A stretch of 9,864 nt of DNA from Frankiales bacterium (GCA_025966295.1 JAOPVD010000293.1:1-9864), one strand, 5' to 3'. Shown: positions 1 to 5,619, counted from the first letter of the stretch. Numbers and translations are program-made. The notes: a model not told the origin generated them from the letters alone.

Positions 1-112
1 TGCCGGCGACGCCGGACAGCAGCGGGCGGGTCTCGGCCAGCGAGGCCCCGAGGCCGTGCGCGACGACCGTGACCGGAGCGCCGGAGCCGGTGACGAGGGT
101 CGTCAGCCCCAC
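1..112 (-). CDS. Alpha/beta hydrolase, N-terminal fragment (runs off the left edge)
   Basis: Reading leftward from a GTG at 112-110, the frame stays open to the window edge and gives 37 residues. They begin MGLTTLVTGSGAPVTVVAHG and continue LGASLAETRPLLSGVAG. A short strand, then a hydrophobic strand ending in HG (residues 19-20) followed by G-x-S, is the usual opening of an alpha/beta hydrolase: a strand leading into the HG oxyanion-hole turn. The GTG start lies inside the end of the DUF2516 gene, whose stop is at 105-103, so the two overlap by ten bases and are probably translationally coupled. The catalytic serine, acid and histidine would lie outside the window, so activity cannot be judged. 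The fold call is good; the substrate is unknown. Confidence 0.72.
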   Translation of the reverse strand, partial: MGLTTLVTGSGAPVTVVAHGLGASLAETRPLLSGVAG

Positions 113-420
113 GGGCTCGAGGAGCCACTGACCGCCGGGCGCACGTCGACGAGGTACACGATCGCCGCGACGGTGCCCACGATGGAGAACAGGTTCAGCA
201 CCTGCGGGAACAGCACCGCGAGCAGCACCGTGACGGCCAGGATGATCAGCCAGTTCTGCTTGGTGAGCTTGCCGTGGATCTCGAACGCGGCCGCCGGCCG
301 GGTGGCGCAGTCGACGAGCGCCCAGAGCTTGAGGACCAGCAGGCCCAGGCTCAGGACGGTCAGCAGCAGGTTGGCGGGGTCCAGGAGGAGGTGCACCAGA
401 TCATCCTCACACGCAGACAT
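103..420 (-). CDS. DUF2516 family small membrane protein
   Basis: A 105-residue protein with three hydrophobic segments: about 15-37, 56-72 and 75-92. Between the first two is the conserved loop W-ALVDC-TRP (33-42), and the third segment ends in VYLVDVRP (88-95). This pattern is typical of DUF2516, a family of unknown function found in actinobacteria, including Rv0476 next to hbhA in M. tuberculosis. The start is ATG at 420-418. No good Shine-Dalgarno site precedes it, and the 69 bases up to the HBHA-like gene are mostly a large hairpin, so expression probably depends on read-through or on processing of the upstream message. The last codons overlap the GTG start of the following hydrolase. 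Family assignment is confident; function is unknown. Confidence 0.88.
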   Translation of the reverse strand: MSACEDDLVHLLLDPANLLLTVLSLGLLVLKLWALVDCATRPAAAFEIHGKLTKQNWLIILAVTVLLAVLFPQVLNLFSIVGTVAAIVYLVDVRPAVSGSSSPWG

Positions 421-429
421 CCGGACAGG

Positions 430-477
430 CCGCGACCCCCGCGCTGCTGTCCGGGGACAGCAGCGCGGGGGTCGCGG
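430..477 (-). terminator. Large near-perfect hairpin after the HBHA-like gene
   Basis: Positions 430-452 and 455-477 are exact reverse complements: 23 base pairs around a GG centre, so in practice about 22 pairs with a four-base loop. It begins 13 bases after the stop of the HBHA-like gene and ends 10 bases before the DUF2516 start. No T-run follows in the minus direction. U-less hairpins of this kind are common as actinobacterial terminators, but it could also stabilise the hbhA message or set differential expression. Confidence 0.75.
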
Positions 478-489
478 GTGGAGCGGGTC

Positions 490-984
490 CTAGCCGAGCT
501 TGTTGGCAGCGCCCTCGGCGGCCTTCTCGGCCGACTTGGTGGCCTTCTTGGCGGAGGTCGCGGCGGCCTCGGCCTTGCGGACGGCCGCCTTGCCCTCGGC
601 GATGGCGGCCTCGGTGGCCGGCTGGCGGCGGATCTGGCCGACCAGCTTCTCGCCGCGGACGGCCAGCTTGCCGTAGTAGGCGGTGGCGGTGCTCTGGGCC
701 TTGGAGACCCGGCCCTCGAGCTCGTTGCGCAGGCCCTTGACCTGGGTCGGCAGGGCCTTGAGCTGCGCCGGGACGGCCTTCAGCTTCTCGGTCCGGGCGG
801 TCCGGGCGGCCTCGAGCTTGGCCTGCAGCTTCTTGGCCTCGGCGGGGATCTCCTTGACCTGCTCGACGTAGAGGTCGACGACGCCGACGGCGGCGAAAGC
901 GGGCTTCTTGGCCTCGTCGAGGTCGAGGACCTCAGGCAGCTTGACGGCGGGGAGCTTGGGGAGCTTGTCGGTGAGCGTGCTCAT
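490..984 (-). CDS. Heparin-binding haemagglutinin (HBHA)-like helical protein
   Basis: A 164-residue, highly charged, helical protein with no signal peptide. Residues 1-20 hold short K-L-P repeats (TDKLPKLPAVKLPEV). Then come KKPAFAAVGVVDLYVEQVKE (26-45), a long coiled-coil-like stretch (about 46-115), the conserved YYGKLAVRGEKLVGQIRRQP (103-122), and a Lys/Ala-rich C-terminus (133-163). This layout matches mycobacterial HBHA, which is about 199 residues; the basic tail here is shorter. HBHA binds heparan sulfate through that tail in pathogens, and related proteins also associate with lipid inclusions and membranes, so adhesion should not be assumed in an environmental organism. GGAG at 992-995 sits seven bases before the ATG. 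The XRE regulator ends 36 bases upstream, so the two are likely co-transcribed. Confidence 0.87.
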   Translation of the reverse strand: MSTLTDKLPKLPAVKLPEVLDLDEAKKPAFAAVGVVDLYVEQVKEIPAEAKKLQAKLEAARTARTEKLKAVPAQLKALPTQVKGLRNELEGRVSKAQSTATAYYGKLAVRGEKLVGQIRRQPATEAAIAEGKAAVRKAEAAATSAKKATKSAEKAAEGAANKLG

Positions 985-1020
985 GTGGTGTCTCCAAAGT
1001 GGTGGGAAGAGGGGCAGGGG

Positions 1021-1446
1021 TCAGTCCTGCGCGGCCTGCACGGCCTTCGTGGTAGGTGCGGCCGCAGGGTCATGCGCGGGCGCGGACTCAGCGCGGGAGG
1101 CCGTCGCAGCGACGTTCTCCTTGCGGAAGCTCTCGTGGATCTCGAGCAGCACCTGCTTCTGCCGCTCGGTCAGCGTCTCGTCGGCCAGGACCGCGTCGAC
1201 GACCGGGCTGGCCTCGCGCTGGTCGAGGAAGCCGGCCTGGACGTACAGCGCCTCGGCGGAGATCCGGAGGCCCTTGGCGATCTGCTGCAGGATCTCGGCG
1301 CTCGGCTTGCGCAGGCCCCGCTCGATCTGGCTGAGGTAGGGGTTGCTGACACCGGCCGACTTGGCGAGCTCGCGCAGCGAGATCTTGGCGGTCTGGCGCT
1401 GCTCGCGGATGAACTCCCCGAGGTGACGGACGTCGATGGCCGGCAC
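1021..1446 (-). CDS. XRE-family transcriptional regulator (Rv0474-like)
   Basis: A 141-residue DNA-binding protein. The helix-turn-helix spans about residues 9-64, with LRELAKSAGVSNPYLSQIER (25-44) as the classic XRE core and KPSAEILQQIAKGLRISAEAL following. A short helical segment (about 89-110, ETLTERQKQVLLEIHESFRK) may mediate oligomerisation, and the tail from 111 is Ala/Pro-rich and probably disordered. The start is GTG at 1446-1444, set by AAGGAG at 1453-1458 with six-base spacing. It lies directly upstream of the HBHA-like gene, as Rv0474 does relative to hbhA in M. tuberculosis. I recall Rv0474 being reported as copper-responsive, which would be notable given the copper operon here, but no obvious metal-site cysteines are present in this protein. 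Autoregulation through the paired operator in its promoter is inferred. Confidence 0.88.
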   Translation of the reverse strand: MPAIDVRHLGEFIREQRQTAKISLRELAKSAGVSNPYLSQIERGLRKPSAEILQQIAKGLRISAEALYVQAGFLDQREASPVVDAVLADETLTERQKQVLLEIHESFRKENVAATASRAESAPAHDPAAAPTTKAVQAAQD

Positions 1447-1488
1447 GTGGAGCTCCTTCCCGAGCGGTGCGTTCCGCTGACAGGATCC

Positions 1489-1517
1489 ACGCTAGACCTG
1501 GGTGCTAGCAGTTGCAA
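1489..1517 (-). promoter_or_regulatory. Promoter of the XRE-hbhA operon
   Basis: On the minus strand TTGCAA (1517-1512) is followed after exactly 17 bases by TAGCGT (1494-1489), matching the TTGACA / TAnnnT pattern of vegetative actinobacterial promoters. Transcription would begin near 1482, leaving a short leader before the GTG at 1446. No experimental evidence is available. Confidence 0.6.
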
Positions 1518-1533
1518 GCGCCCTGCTAGCACC
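1501..1533. promoter_or_regulatory. Paired operator with TGCTAGCA cores
   Basis: GGTGCTAGCAG (1501-1511) and its exact reverse complement CTGCTAGCACC (1523-1533) face each other, with centres 22 bp apart, about two helical turns. Each arm also contains the 8-bp palindrome TGCTAGCA. One arm sits between the -35 and -10 of the XRE promoter and the other just upstream of the -35. That is the expected place for a repressor, most simply the XRE protein itself. Confidence 0.65.
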
Positions 1534-1565
1534 GGGCGGGTGACCTGGCCCACATGTCCGGAGTT

Positions 1566-1588
1566 GTGAGGGTCTGTCACGACCTCAC
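1566..1588 (-). terminator. Possible weak terminator at the end of the anchored secreted-protein gene
   Basis: GTGAGGGTC (1566-1574) and GACCTCAC (1581-1588) pair as eight base pairs with a one-base bulge and a six-base loop, overlapping the TGA stop at 1579-1577. There is no T-run. It could terminate the gene before the XRE promoter region, but it is short and may be chance. Confidence 0.3.
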
Positions 1589-2092
1589 GATGCGGCGGCG
1601 CAGGACGCCGACGACGAGAAGCAGCCCACCGGCGACCACCGCGGGCACCAGCCAGTCCCGGCGATCAGCCGTGCCGCCACCGGATCCTTCGATGCCATGG
1701 ACCGCGACTGCGAGCACGGTGCGTCCGTGGGCGGCGTCGACCGCGACCTTGACCGTCTGGGCCATGTCAGCGAGCGCGAACGAGTAGACGTTGCCGATGC
1801 CCTCGGCCGTCGTGTTCGCGCCCTTGGCGTCGGTGATGACCACCTGTGCCCGAGCGACCGGCGCCGCCGGCGCCTGCTCGCCGAGCTGGCCGTCCTTGGG
1901 GTCCTGGGTGAGCACCAGGCGGTACTCGACCAGGTCGGATCCTTCGAGGGCGCGGCCGTCGAACACCGAGATCAGGTACGGGCCGCTGACGCCCTGGTAG
2001 GCGAGCCCCTCCGCACCGTGCGCGCGAGCCGACGGTGCGGGCAGCGCGAGCCCCAGGAGGGCGGCGACGACGGCCAGTGCTGAGCGGATCAC
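1577..2092 (-). CDS. Secreted, C-terminally anchored protein with predicted mature N-terminal His
   Basis: A 171-residue protein from a GTG at 2092-2090. Residues 1-24 form a signal peptide with an A-R-A cleavage motif at 22-24, leaving His25-Gly26 as the mature N-terminus. Residues 26-135 are strand-rich (YLISVFDGR, VEYRLVLTQ, ARAQVVITDA, TVKVAVDAAHGRTVLAVAVHG), suggesting a single Ig-like or YtkA/FixH-like beta domain. A Gly/Asp-rich linker leads to a transmembrane helix (148-164) and an Arg-rich cytoplasmic tail (RRRIVRS). It has no cysteine and few histidines. I do not recognise a named family. CopC-type copper proteins also begin with His after cleavage, but no other CopC ligand can be identified, so a copper role is only a possibility. 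The GTG start rests on the signal peptide; the ribosome site is weak. The frame stays open far upstream, but that stretch overlaps another gene and looks non-coding. Confidence 0.75.
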   Translation of the reverse strand: MIRSALAVVAALLGLALPAPSARAHGAEGLAYQGVSGPYLISVFDGRALEGSDLVEYRLVLTQDPKDGQLGEQAPAAPVARAQVVITDAKGANTTAEGIGNVYSFALADMAQTVKVAVDAAHGRTVLAVAVHGIEGSGGGTADRRDWLVPAVVAGGLLLVVGVLRRRIVRS

Positions 2093-2134
2093 CGGTCCAG
2101 CATCGTGCAGGCCTGGCCGCTCCGCCGCGCGGGG

Positions 2135-2159
2135 CTCACGCGCTGAGCGCGCGCGTGAG
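2135..2159 (-). terminator. Possible terminator hairpin
   Basis: CTCACGCGC (2135-2143) and GCGCGTGAG (2151-2159) are exact reverse complements, nine pairs with a seven-base loop. There is no T-run. It lies about 160 bases after the two-helix protein gene and overlaps the end of the possible small ORF at 2136-2222. Confidence 0.35.
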
Positions 2160-2222
2160 GGCGCTCGGGTCGAACGCGACGGTGTTGTCCAGCGTCCGGC
2201 CGTCCAGGCGGAGCCCTCCCAC
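2136..2222 (-). CDS. Possible 28-residue ORF or decayed gene end
   Basis: From a GTG at 2222-2220 to a TGA at 2138-2136, 27 of 28 codons end in G or C, and the peptide has a normal-looking composition (LRLDGRTLDNTVAFDPSAL). The overlapping frames give Arg/Ser-rich translations typical of non-coding shadows. No Shine-Dalgarno site precedes the GTG, and the frame is open further upstream without a better start. It could be a small protein, the remnant of the C-terminus of a lost gene, or chance in a GC-rich background. It has no recognised homology. Confidence 0.28.
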   Translation of the reverse strand: MGGLRLDGRTLDNTVAFDPSALTRALSA

Positions 2223-2316
2223 CGCAGCACGAGCAGCCAGGGTCGGGAACGCGACTGCCGCCGGGCGCGGGGCGCTCCGGCGGCAGCTCGGGTCCCGGCG
2301 GACCGGGAGGGTGGGT

Positions 2317-2667
2317 CTAGCGGTCGGCGTCGTCGTAGAAGTCGCGGCTGCCGCTCTTGGCCAGGCCGCGGGACAGCAGGTACCCGACGGTGAGGATCGT
2401 GATGTACAGGAACGCCTTGTCGGCGCGGAAGTAGTCGGCGCCGCCGGCGGCGCCGCTGTCCTTGCCGATGGCCTGGCTGGCGATCGCGATGGCGATGACG
2501 GCGCCGAGGTAGGCGAGGAACTCGGTCGTCTTGAAGGCGCTCTTGGTCTCGGTGCTGAGCCGCCGGACGTGGCGGGGCGGCGTCGGATGCGCCGGGTTCA
2601 TCGCCGACGGCATGGGGGTCTGCGTACCGGTACCGGTGTTGCTGCCGGTCGTGGTCATGTTGCTCAT
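2317..2667 (-). CDS. Conserved two-helix membrane protein (actinobacterial, unknown function)
   Basis: A 116-residue protein. Residues 1-35 are Thr/Gly/Pro-rich and probably disordered. The conserved part begins RRLSTETKSAFKTTEFLAYL (35-54), with a first membrane helix at about 48-66. A Gly/Ala loop with DYFRADKAFLYITILTVGYL follows, with a second helix at about 83-99, and then the signature SRGLAKSGSRDFYDD (99-113). I recognise this KTTEF...SRGLAKSGSRD pattern as a recurrent actinobacterial hypothetical protein, but no function is known to me. AAAGGGG at 2674-2680 lies six bases before the ATG at 2667-2665; the GTG three bases upstream would be too close, so ATG is preferred. A possible stress-sigma promoter lies 60 bases upstream. 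Confidence 0.82.
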   Translation of the reverse strand: MSNMTTTGSNTGTGTQTPMPSAMNPAHPTPPRHVRRLSTETKSAFKTTEFLAYLGAVIAIAIASQAIGKDSGAAGGADYFRADKAFLYITILTVGYLLSRGLAKSGSRDFYDDADR

Positions 2668-2726
2668 CACAAGCCCCTTTCATTCCGGACCAAAGCGGCC
2701 CTCGCTGCGGTTGCGTGACGCGGGCT

Positions 2727-2751
2727 CTACCCGGCATCGGTGTTGTGAATC
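2727..2751 (-). promoter_or_regulatory. Possible SigB/SigF-type promoter of the two-helix protein gene
   Basis: On the minus strand GATT (2751-2748), 15 bases, then GGGTAG (2732-2727). This fits GNNT-N14-16-GGGTAY, the pattern described for Streptomyces/mycobacterial stress sigma factors, except for the final base. The -10 ends 60 bases before the ATG. No better vegetative promoter is seen in the 163-base gap. Confidence 0.4.
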
Positions 2752-2830
2752 CCCGCAGAACAAGGCCTTCCGCGTGCCGCAGTGCGGACGGACCCGTGGG
2801 AGGCGTCGTCGTGCGTGCACCTGCAAAGGC

Positions 2831-3871
2831 CTACGCAAGCCTCGATGTCCGCGCCGTACCTGCGCCCACCACGTCGACGCGGTCGAGGAGCCGGTGCAGG
2901 GCGGCGTTGACCTCGACGGGCCGGGTCTGGTTGAGGACGTGGCCGGCGCCCGGGATCGTGACGAGCTCGGCGGTCGGGCCGATGTCGGCGGCCATGCGGG
3001 CGCTGTGCTCAGGCCGGGTCAGCTTGTCCTCGCCGCCGGTGATCACCGCGACGGGAACCGTGCGCAGCATGGCCAGGGCCTCCAGGGCGTCGTTGCGCAG
3101 CAGCGACCCGTGCAGCGACGCCAGGGTCGCCAGTGGCGGCTCTTCCAGCAGGGCCTGAGTCATGGTCAGGGTGGCCGGGTCGACGTCGTCGGACCCGAAG
3201 ATGACCTTCCTGGTGGCCCGCCGCATGACGTGGGTCCGGCGCGGCCGGAGCTGCTCGAGGACGGGCGCGACCAGCCGGATGCCCAGCAGGTGCGCGGCCA
3301 GCAGGTGCCGGCGACTGGCCCAGCGGAACAGGTTCTCCCAGCGATGCCCCTCGATGAAGTGCCCGGCGCCGGTGGCGAGCAGCGCGACTCCCGCGACGCG
3401 CTCGGCGAACAGGTCGGGATGGAACGCGGCGAGCCCGAGCGTCGTCATGCCGCCCATCGAGTGCCCGACGAGGACCACCTTGCCGCTCGGGGCGAGCTCT
3501 GTGATGACCGCGGCGAGGTCGCCGGCGAGGGTCTCGACGGTGATGGGGTCGCCGGTGTGGTCGGAGCGCCCGTGGTTGCGGTGGTCGTAGCGGATGAGCC
3601 GGGCCCTGTCGCCGAGGCTGTTCCACTGCATGTCGAACTCGAGGGTGCGGGCCAGGAACCCGTGGATCAGGACGACGGTCGTGGTGGCGTCCGCCCGGCC
3701 GCCGACCTGCGCGTGCAGCCGGGTCCCGTCCGCGGTCGTGAGGGTGTGGCTGCCGGCGGGTGGCGGGGGGAGCGGCTCCGGGCGGGTGTGCCGGGCCCAC
3801 CGGACCTGGTTCGCCGTCCACGCCAGCCCCAGCAGGAGGGCGGTGCGCCGGCCGCGGGTCGGGCCGCTCAT
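2831..3871 (-). CDS. Alpha/beta hydrolase (serine esterase/lipase-like)
   Basis: A 346-residue hydrolase with all expected motifs: HGF oxyanion turn (70-72), RYDHRNHGRS (94-103), nucleophile elbow GHSMGG with Ser138, acid Asp282 in GGEDKLTRPEH, and catalytic His311 in GAGHVLNQ. Residues 1-25 (RRTALLLGLAWTANQVRWA) may be a weak N-terminal hydrophobic anchor rather than a cleaved signal. The cap region (about 170-245) includes a basic helical stretch (LRPRRTHVMRRATRK). The substrate cannot be deduced; an ester or lipid is likely. The ATG (3871-3869) overlaps the TGA of the preceding membrane-anchored helical protein as ATGA, so the two are translated in tandem and may work together at the membrane. 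The gene is followed by about 160 bases before the next gene. Confidence 0.9.
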   Translation of the reverse strand: MSGPTRGRRTALLLGLAWTANQVRWARHTRPEPLPPPPAGSHTLTTADGTRLHAQVGGRADATTTVVLIHGFLARTLEFDMQWNSLGDRARLIRYDHRNHGRSDHTGDPITVETLAGDLAAVITELAPSGKVVLVGHSMGGMTTLGLAAFHPDLFAERVAGVALLATGAGHFIEGHRWENLFRWASRRHLLAAHLLGIRLVAPVLEQLRPRRTHVMRRATRKVIFGSDDVDPATLTMTQALLEEPPLATLASLHGSLLRNDALEALAMLRTVPVAVITGGEDKLTRPEHSARMAADIGPTAELVTIPGAGHVLNQTRPVEVNAALHRLLDRVDVVGAGTARTSRLA

Positions 3872-4506
3872 CGGGCCGCCGCGGGGGGCCCGAAGATCGG
3901 TAGCCCCGGGATCTTCCGGTTGATCTGCTTGGTCTGCTCGAGCGTCTGGCGGGCGACGTCGAGCAGCTCCTGCTGAAGGGCCCGGGACGCCTTGAGCTCG
4001 GCGAGTGAGGAGAGCGCGACCGACAGGGCGGCCTTGCCGGTCGCGAGCGTCTCCTGCGCGACGGCCAGGGCGGTGCGGGCCAGGCTCACGCCGGCCTCGA
4101 CGCTCCGGACGACGGTGTCGATCTTGCCCTTGAGATCCTCCAGCGGTCCGAGCGCGGCGAGGACCTGACGCACCGTCTGCAGGGCGGCGTCGGTCTGGGC
4201 GCGGATGGCAGCGGTGTCGTCGGCGGCGCGGTGCGCGACCTGCTGGGAGTCCCTCGCGATGGCCAGGCCCTGCTGCTGGAGCAGCAGGGACTGCTCGGCG
4301 ATGCGCAGCTGGACGGTCGCGTCGGCGAGGGTCTTGCGGCCGACGTCGAGGGTGCTGAAGATGCCGCGCCGGGAGGCGTTCAGGTCGGCGCGGACCTTCG
4401 CGATGTCCTCACGGGCTCCGCGGGCCGGCCCGAACAGCAGCACGCAGGTCCCGGACAACAGGACCGCGCCGATGAGTAGGAGCAGGCCGAACTGCCGGCG
4501 GGTCAT
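3868..4506 (-). CDS. Membrane-anchored helical (coiled-coil) protein, unknown function
   Basis: A 212-residue protein from ATG at 4506-4504. An N-terminal helix (about 7-27, FGLLLLIGAVLLSGTCVLLF) follows MTRRQ, so it is probably anchored with its bulk outside. Residues 30-195 are predicted almost wholly helical, with repeated Ala/Leu/Gln/Thr patterns (RIAEQSLLLQQQGLAIA, LARTALAVAQETLATGKAAL) like periplasmic coiled-coil adaptor proteins. The tail ends NRKIPGLPIFGPPAAAR. I recognise no family. The cysteine at 21 is not in a proper lipobox, since Thr precedes it. Its ATG overlaps the stop of an 18-codon leader ORF, and its own stop overlaps the start of the hydrolase gene, so leader, this gene and hydrolase form one coupled chain. 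A GTG two codons upstream (4512) is an alternative start without its own ribosome site. Confidence 0.78.
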   Translation of the reverse strand: MTRRQFGLLLLIGAVLLSGTCVLLFGPARGAREDIAKVRADLNASRRGIFSTLDVGRKTLADATVQLRIAEQSLLLQQQGLAIARDSQQVAHRAADDTAAIRAQTDAALQTVRQVLAALGPLEDLKGKIDTVVRSVEAGVSLARTALAVAQETLATGKAALSVALSSLAELKASRALQQELLDVARQTLEQTKQINRKIPGLPIFGPPAAAR

Positions 4507-4559
4507 GGCCACCGCCGGCGGCTCGCGGACGCGTCGGCGCCCTGGACGGGCGGGTGCAT
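4503..4559 (-). CDS. 18-residue leader ORF coupled to the helical-protein gene
   Basis: GAGGAG (4569-4564) is followed four bases later by an ATG at 4559-4557, which opens a frame encoding MHPPVQGADASASRRRWP. Its TGA (4505-4503) overlaps the ATG of the next gene as ATGA. Of the 17 codons after the start, 16 end in G or C, as in real genes here. The downstream gene has no other good ribosome site, so the leader may deliver ribosomes to it. The Arg-Arg-Arg-Trp-Pro ending could slow translation and tune coupling; that is speculation. Alternatively only the ribosome site matters. Confidence 0.5.
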   Translation of the reverse strand: MHPPVQGADASASRRRWP

Positions 4560-4590
4560 AGGGCTCCTCGAAGGGCGAGACGGACGGGCA

Positions 4591-4632
4591 GCCCGGGGCC
4601 CGCGCGACGGTTCGCCCGCGCGGGCCCCGGGC
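4591..4632 (-). terminator. Hairpin terminator after the ferritin-like/helical gene
   Basis: GCCCGGGGCCCGCGCG (4591-4606) and CGCGCGGGCCCCGGGC (4617-4632) are exact reverse complements: 16 GC pairs with a ten-base loop. It starts six bases after the stop of the 4639-5619 gene. No T-run follows, as is usual for this GC-rich type. Confidence 0.75.
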
Positions 4633-4638
4633 ATGGGA

Positions 4639-5619
4639 CTAGCGGGCGGCGAGCTCCTGGGCGAGCCCGCTGAGGCGGTTGTCGGCGGCCTCGACGACGC
4701 CCTGCCGGTTCTTGTGCGCCCGCTCGTAGGCGAGCACGACCCGGATCTCGTCGGCGCTGGTGAGGCGGGTGACGCGGGTGGCGGCGTCCTTGGCGGTGAG
4801 GTCGTCGAACGCCTTGATCGGCAGCTCGCCGGGGCTGACCGCGCCCAGCTGCTCGCGGACGTGCTTCACGGTGCTGGCCCGGTTCTTGCCCAGCTCCTGG
4901 CCGACCTGCTTCTCGGTCTCCGCGAGCGCCGCATCCCGGCCGACCCGGGCGATCTTCTTGGCGCTGCCGGCGAGCGTCACCAGCCGACCGACCTGGCTGG
5001 TGACCGCGTTGGTGGTGGCGTCCTGGACCCGCTCGGTGAGGGTGCCGGCGGTAGCGACGGCCTTGTTCAGGCCGGCCGTGGCGGTGCTGCTCGCGAAGGC
5101 GGCGGCGCTGCGGGCGGTGGCGGCGGCCGCTTGCATGCCGGTCGGGGCGAGCGCGGCGGGGGCGCCGACCGCGACGTCGGACAGCACGGCGAACAGCCAC
5201 TGGATGGTGTTGCCGTGCGCCTGCTCGAGCCGCTCGGCGAGGGCCACGAGCTCGGGGGCGTCCGCGTCAGCGGCAAGGACCTTGACCAGCCGCGCCCGGT
5301 CGAACAGCTGGTGCTCCAGGGCGAGGTCGGTCAGGAGCGCCTCGGTGATCGGGACCGTCTGCTCGAGCGGCAGCTTCGCGGCGGCGGCCGCCTTGCTGAG
5401 CGCGACACCGATGACGTCGGGGGCGCCGCCGAGGTCGCGGACCGCCTGCCGCAGCGCGTCGGCCCGCTTGTCGCAGTTGCGGGCGTTCTCGGTCAGCTCC
5501 TTGCGGGTCGCGTCGGTGGTGGCCTGCGAGACGCGGGCGCGCGCGGTCGCGGCCTCGTGCGAGGTGAGGCGCAGCAGGGTGTTGAGCTGGGTGATGAGCT
5601 CGGCGTTCTGCGTCGACAT
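4639..5619 (-). CDS. Ferritin-like / helical stress-type protein with C-terminal YE-H-R module
   Basis: A 326-residue, nearly all-helical protein. Residues 1-146 look like a four-helix, ferritin-like or DUF892-like bundle (HEAATARAR, LALEHQLFDRA, ERLEQAHGNTIQWLFAVLSD). Glu/His candidates are H21-E22, E102-H103 and E132-x-x-H135, an incomplete set, so metal binding is uncertain. Residues 155-250 are a low-complexity Ala/Thr linker with helical character. The C-terminal module FDDLTAKDAATRV-RLTSADEIRVVLAYERAHKNRQGVVEA (about 271-311) is a motif I recognise at the ends of several actinobacterial envelope-associated helical proteins. The start is ATG at 5619-5617 with GGAAGG at 5630-5635; the frame is open upstream, but that stretch is Arg/Pro-rich and covers the promoter region. 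A possible stress-type promoter and an XRE-like operator lie upstream. Confidence 0.68.
   Translation of the reverse strand: MSTQNAELITQLNTLLRLTSHEAATARARVSQATTDATRKELTENARNCDKRADALRQAVRDLGGAPDVIGVALSKAAAAAKLPLEQTVPITEALLTDLALEHQLFDRARLVKVLAADADAPELVALAERLEQAHGNTIQWLFAVLSDVAVGAPAALAPTGMQAAAATARSAAAFASSTATAGLNKAVATAGTLTERVQDATTNAVTSQVGRLVTLAGSAKKIARVGRDAALAETEKQVGQELGKNRASTVKHVREQLGAVSPGELPIKAFDDLTAKDAATRVTRLTSADEIRVVLAYERAHKNRQGVVEAADNRLSGLAQELAAR

Larger units (their letters stand above)
2093..2316. other. Region of 224 bases without a confident gene
   Basis: It lies between the two-helix membrane protein gene and the anchored secreted-protein gene. It holds a possible 28-codon ORF (2136-2222) and a nine-pair hairpin (2135-2159), described separately. 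I see no clear -35/-10 pair for the downstream gene, which is preceded only by the weak sequence CTGGACCG before its GTG. Confidence 0.5.

Noticed and set aside
2093..2737. Upstream extension of the anchored secreted-protein frame to 2737
   Set aside because: The extension is Arg/Ser-rich, overlaps the two-helix protein gene in another frame, and would bury the clear signal peptide in the middle of the protein.
2531..3976. Long plus-strand open frame opposite the alpha/beta hydrolase
   Set aside because: It is a shadow: the translation is Gly/Arg/Asp/Val-rich without any domain, whereas the minus strand encodes an intact catalytic triad over the same bases.
4440..4506. Lipoprotein signal in the helical protein (Cys21)
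   Set aside because: The residues before Cys are L-S-G-T, with Thr at -1 where Gly or Ala is required; a plain membrane anchor fits better.
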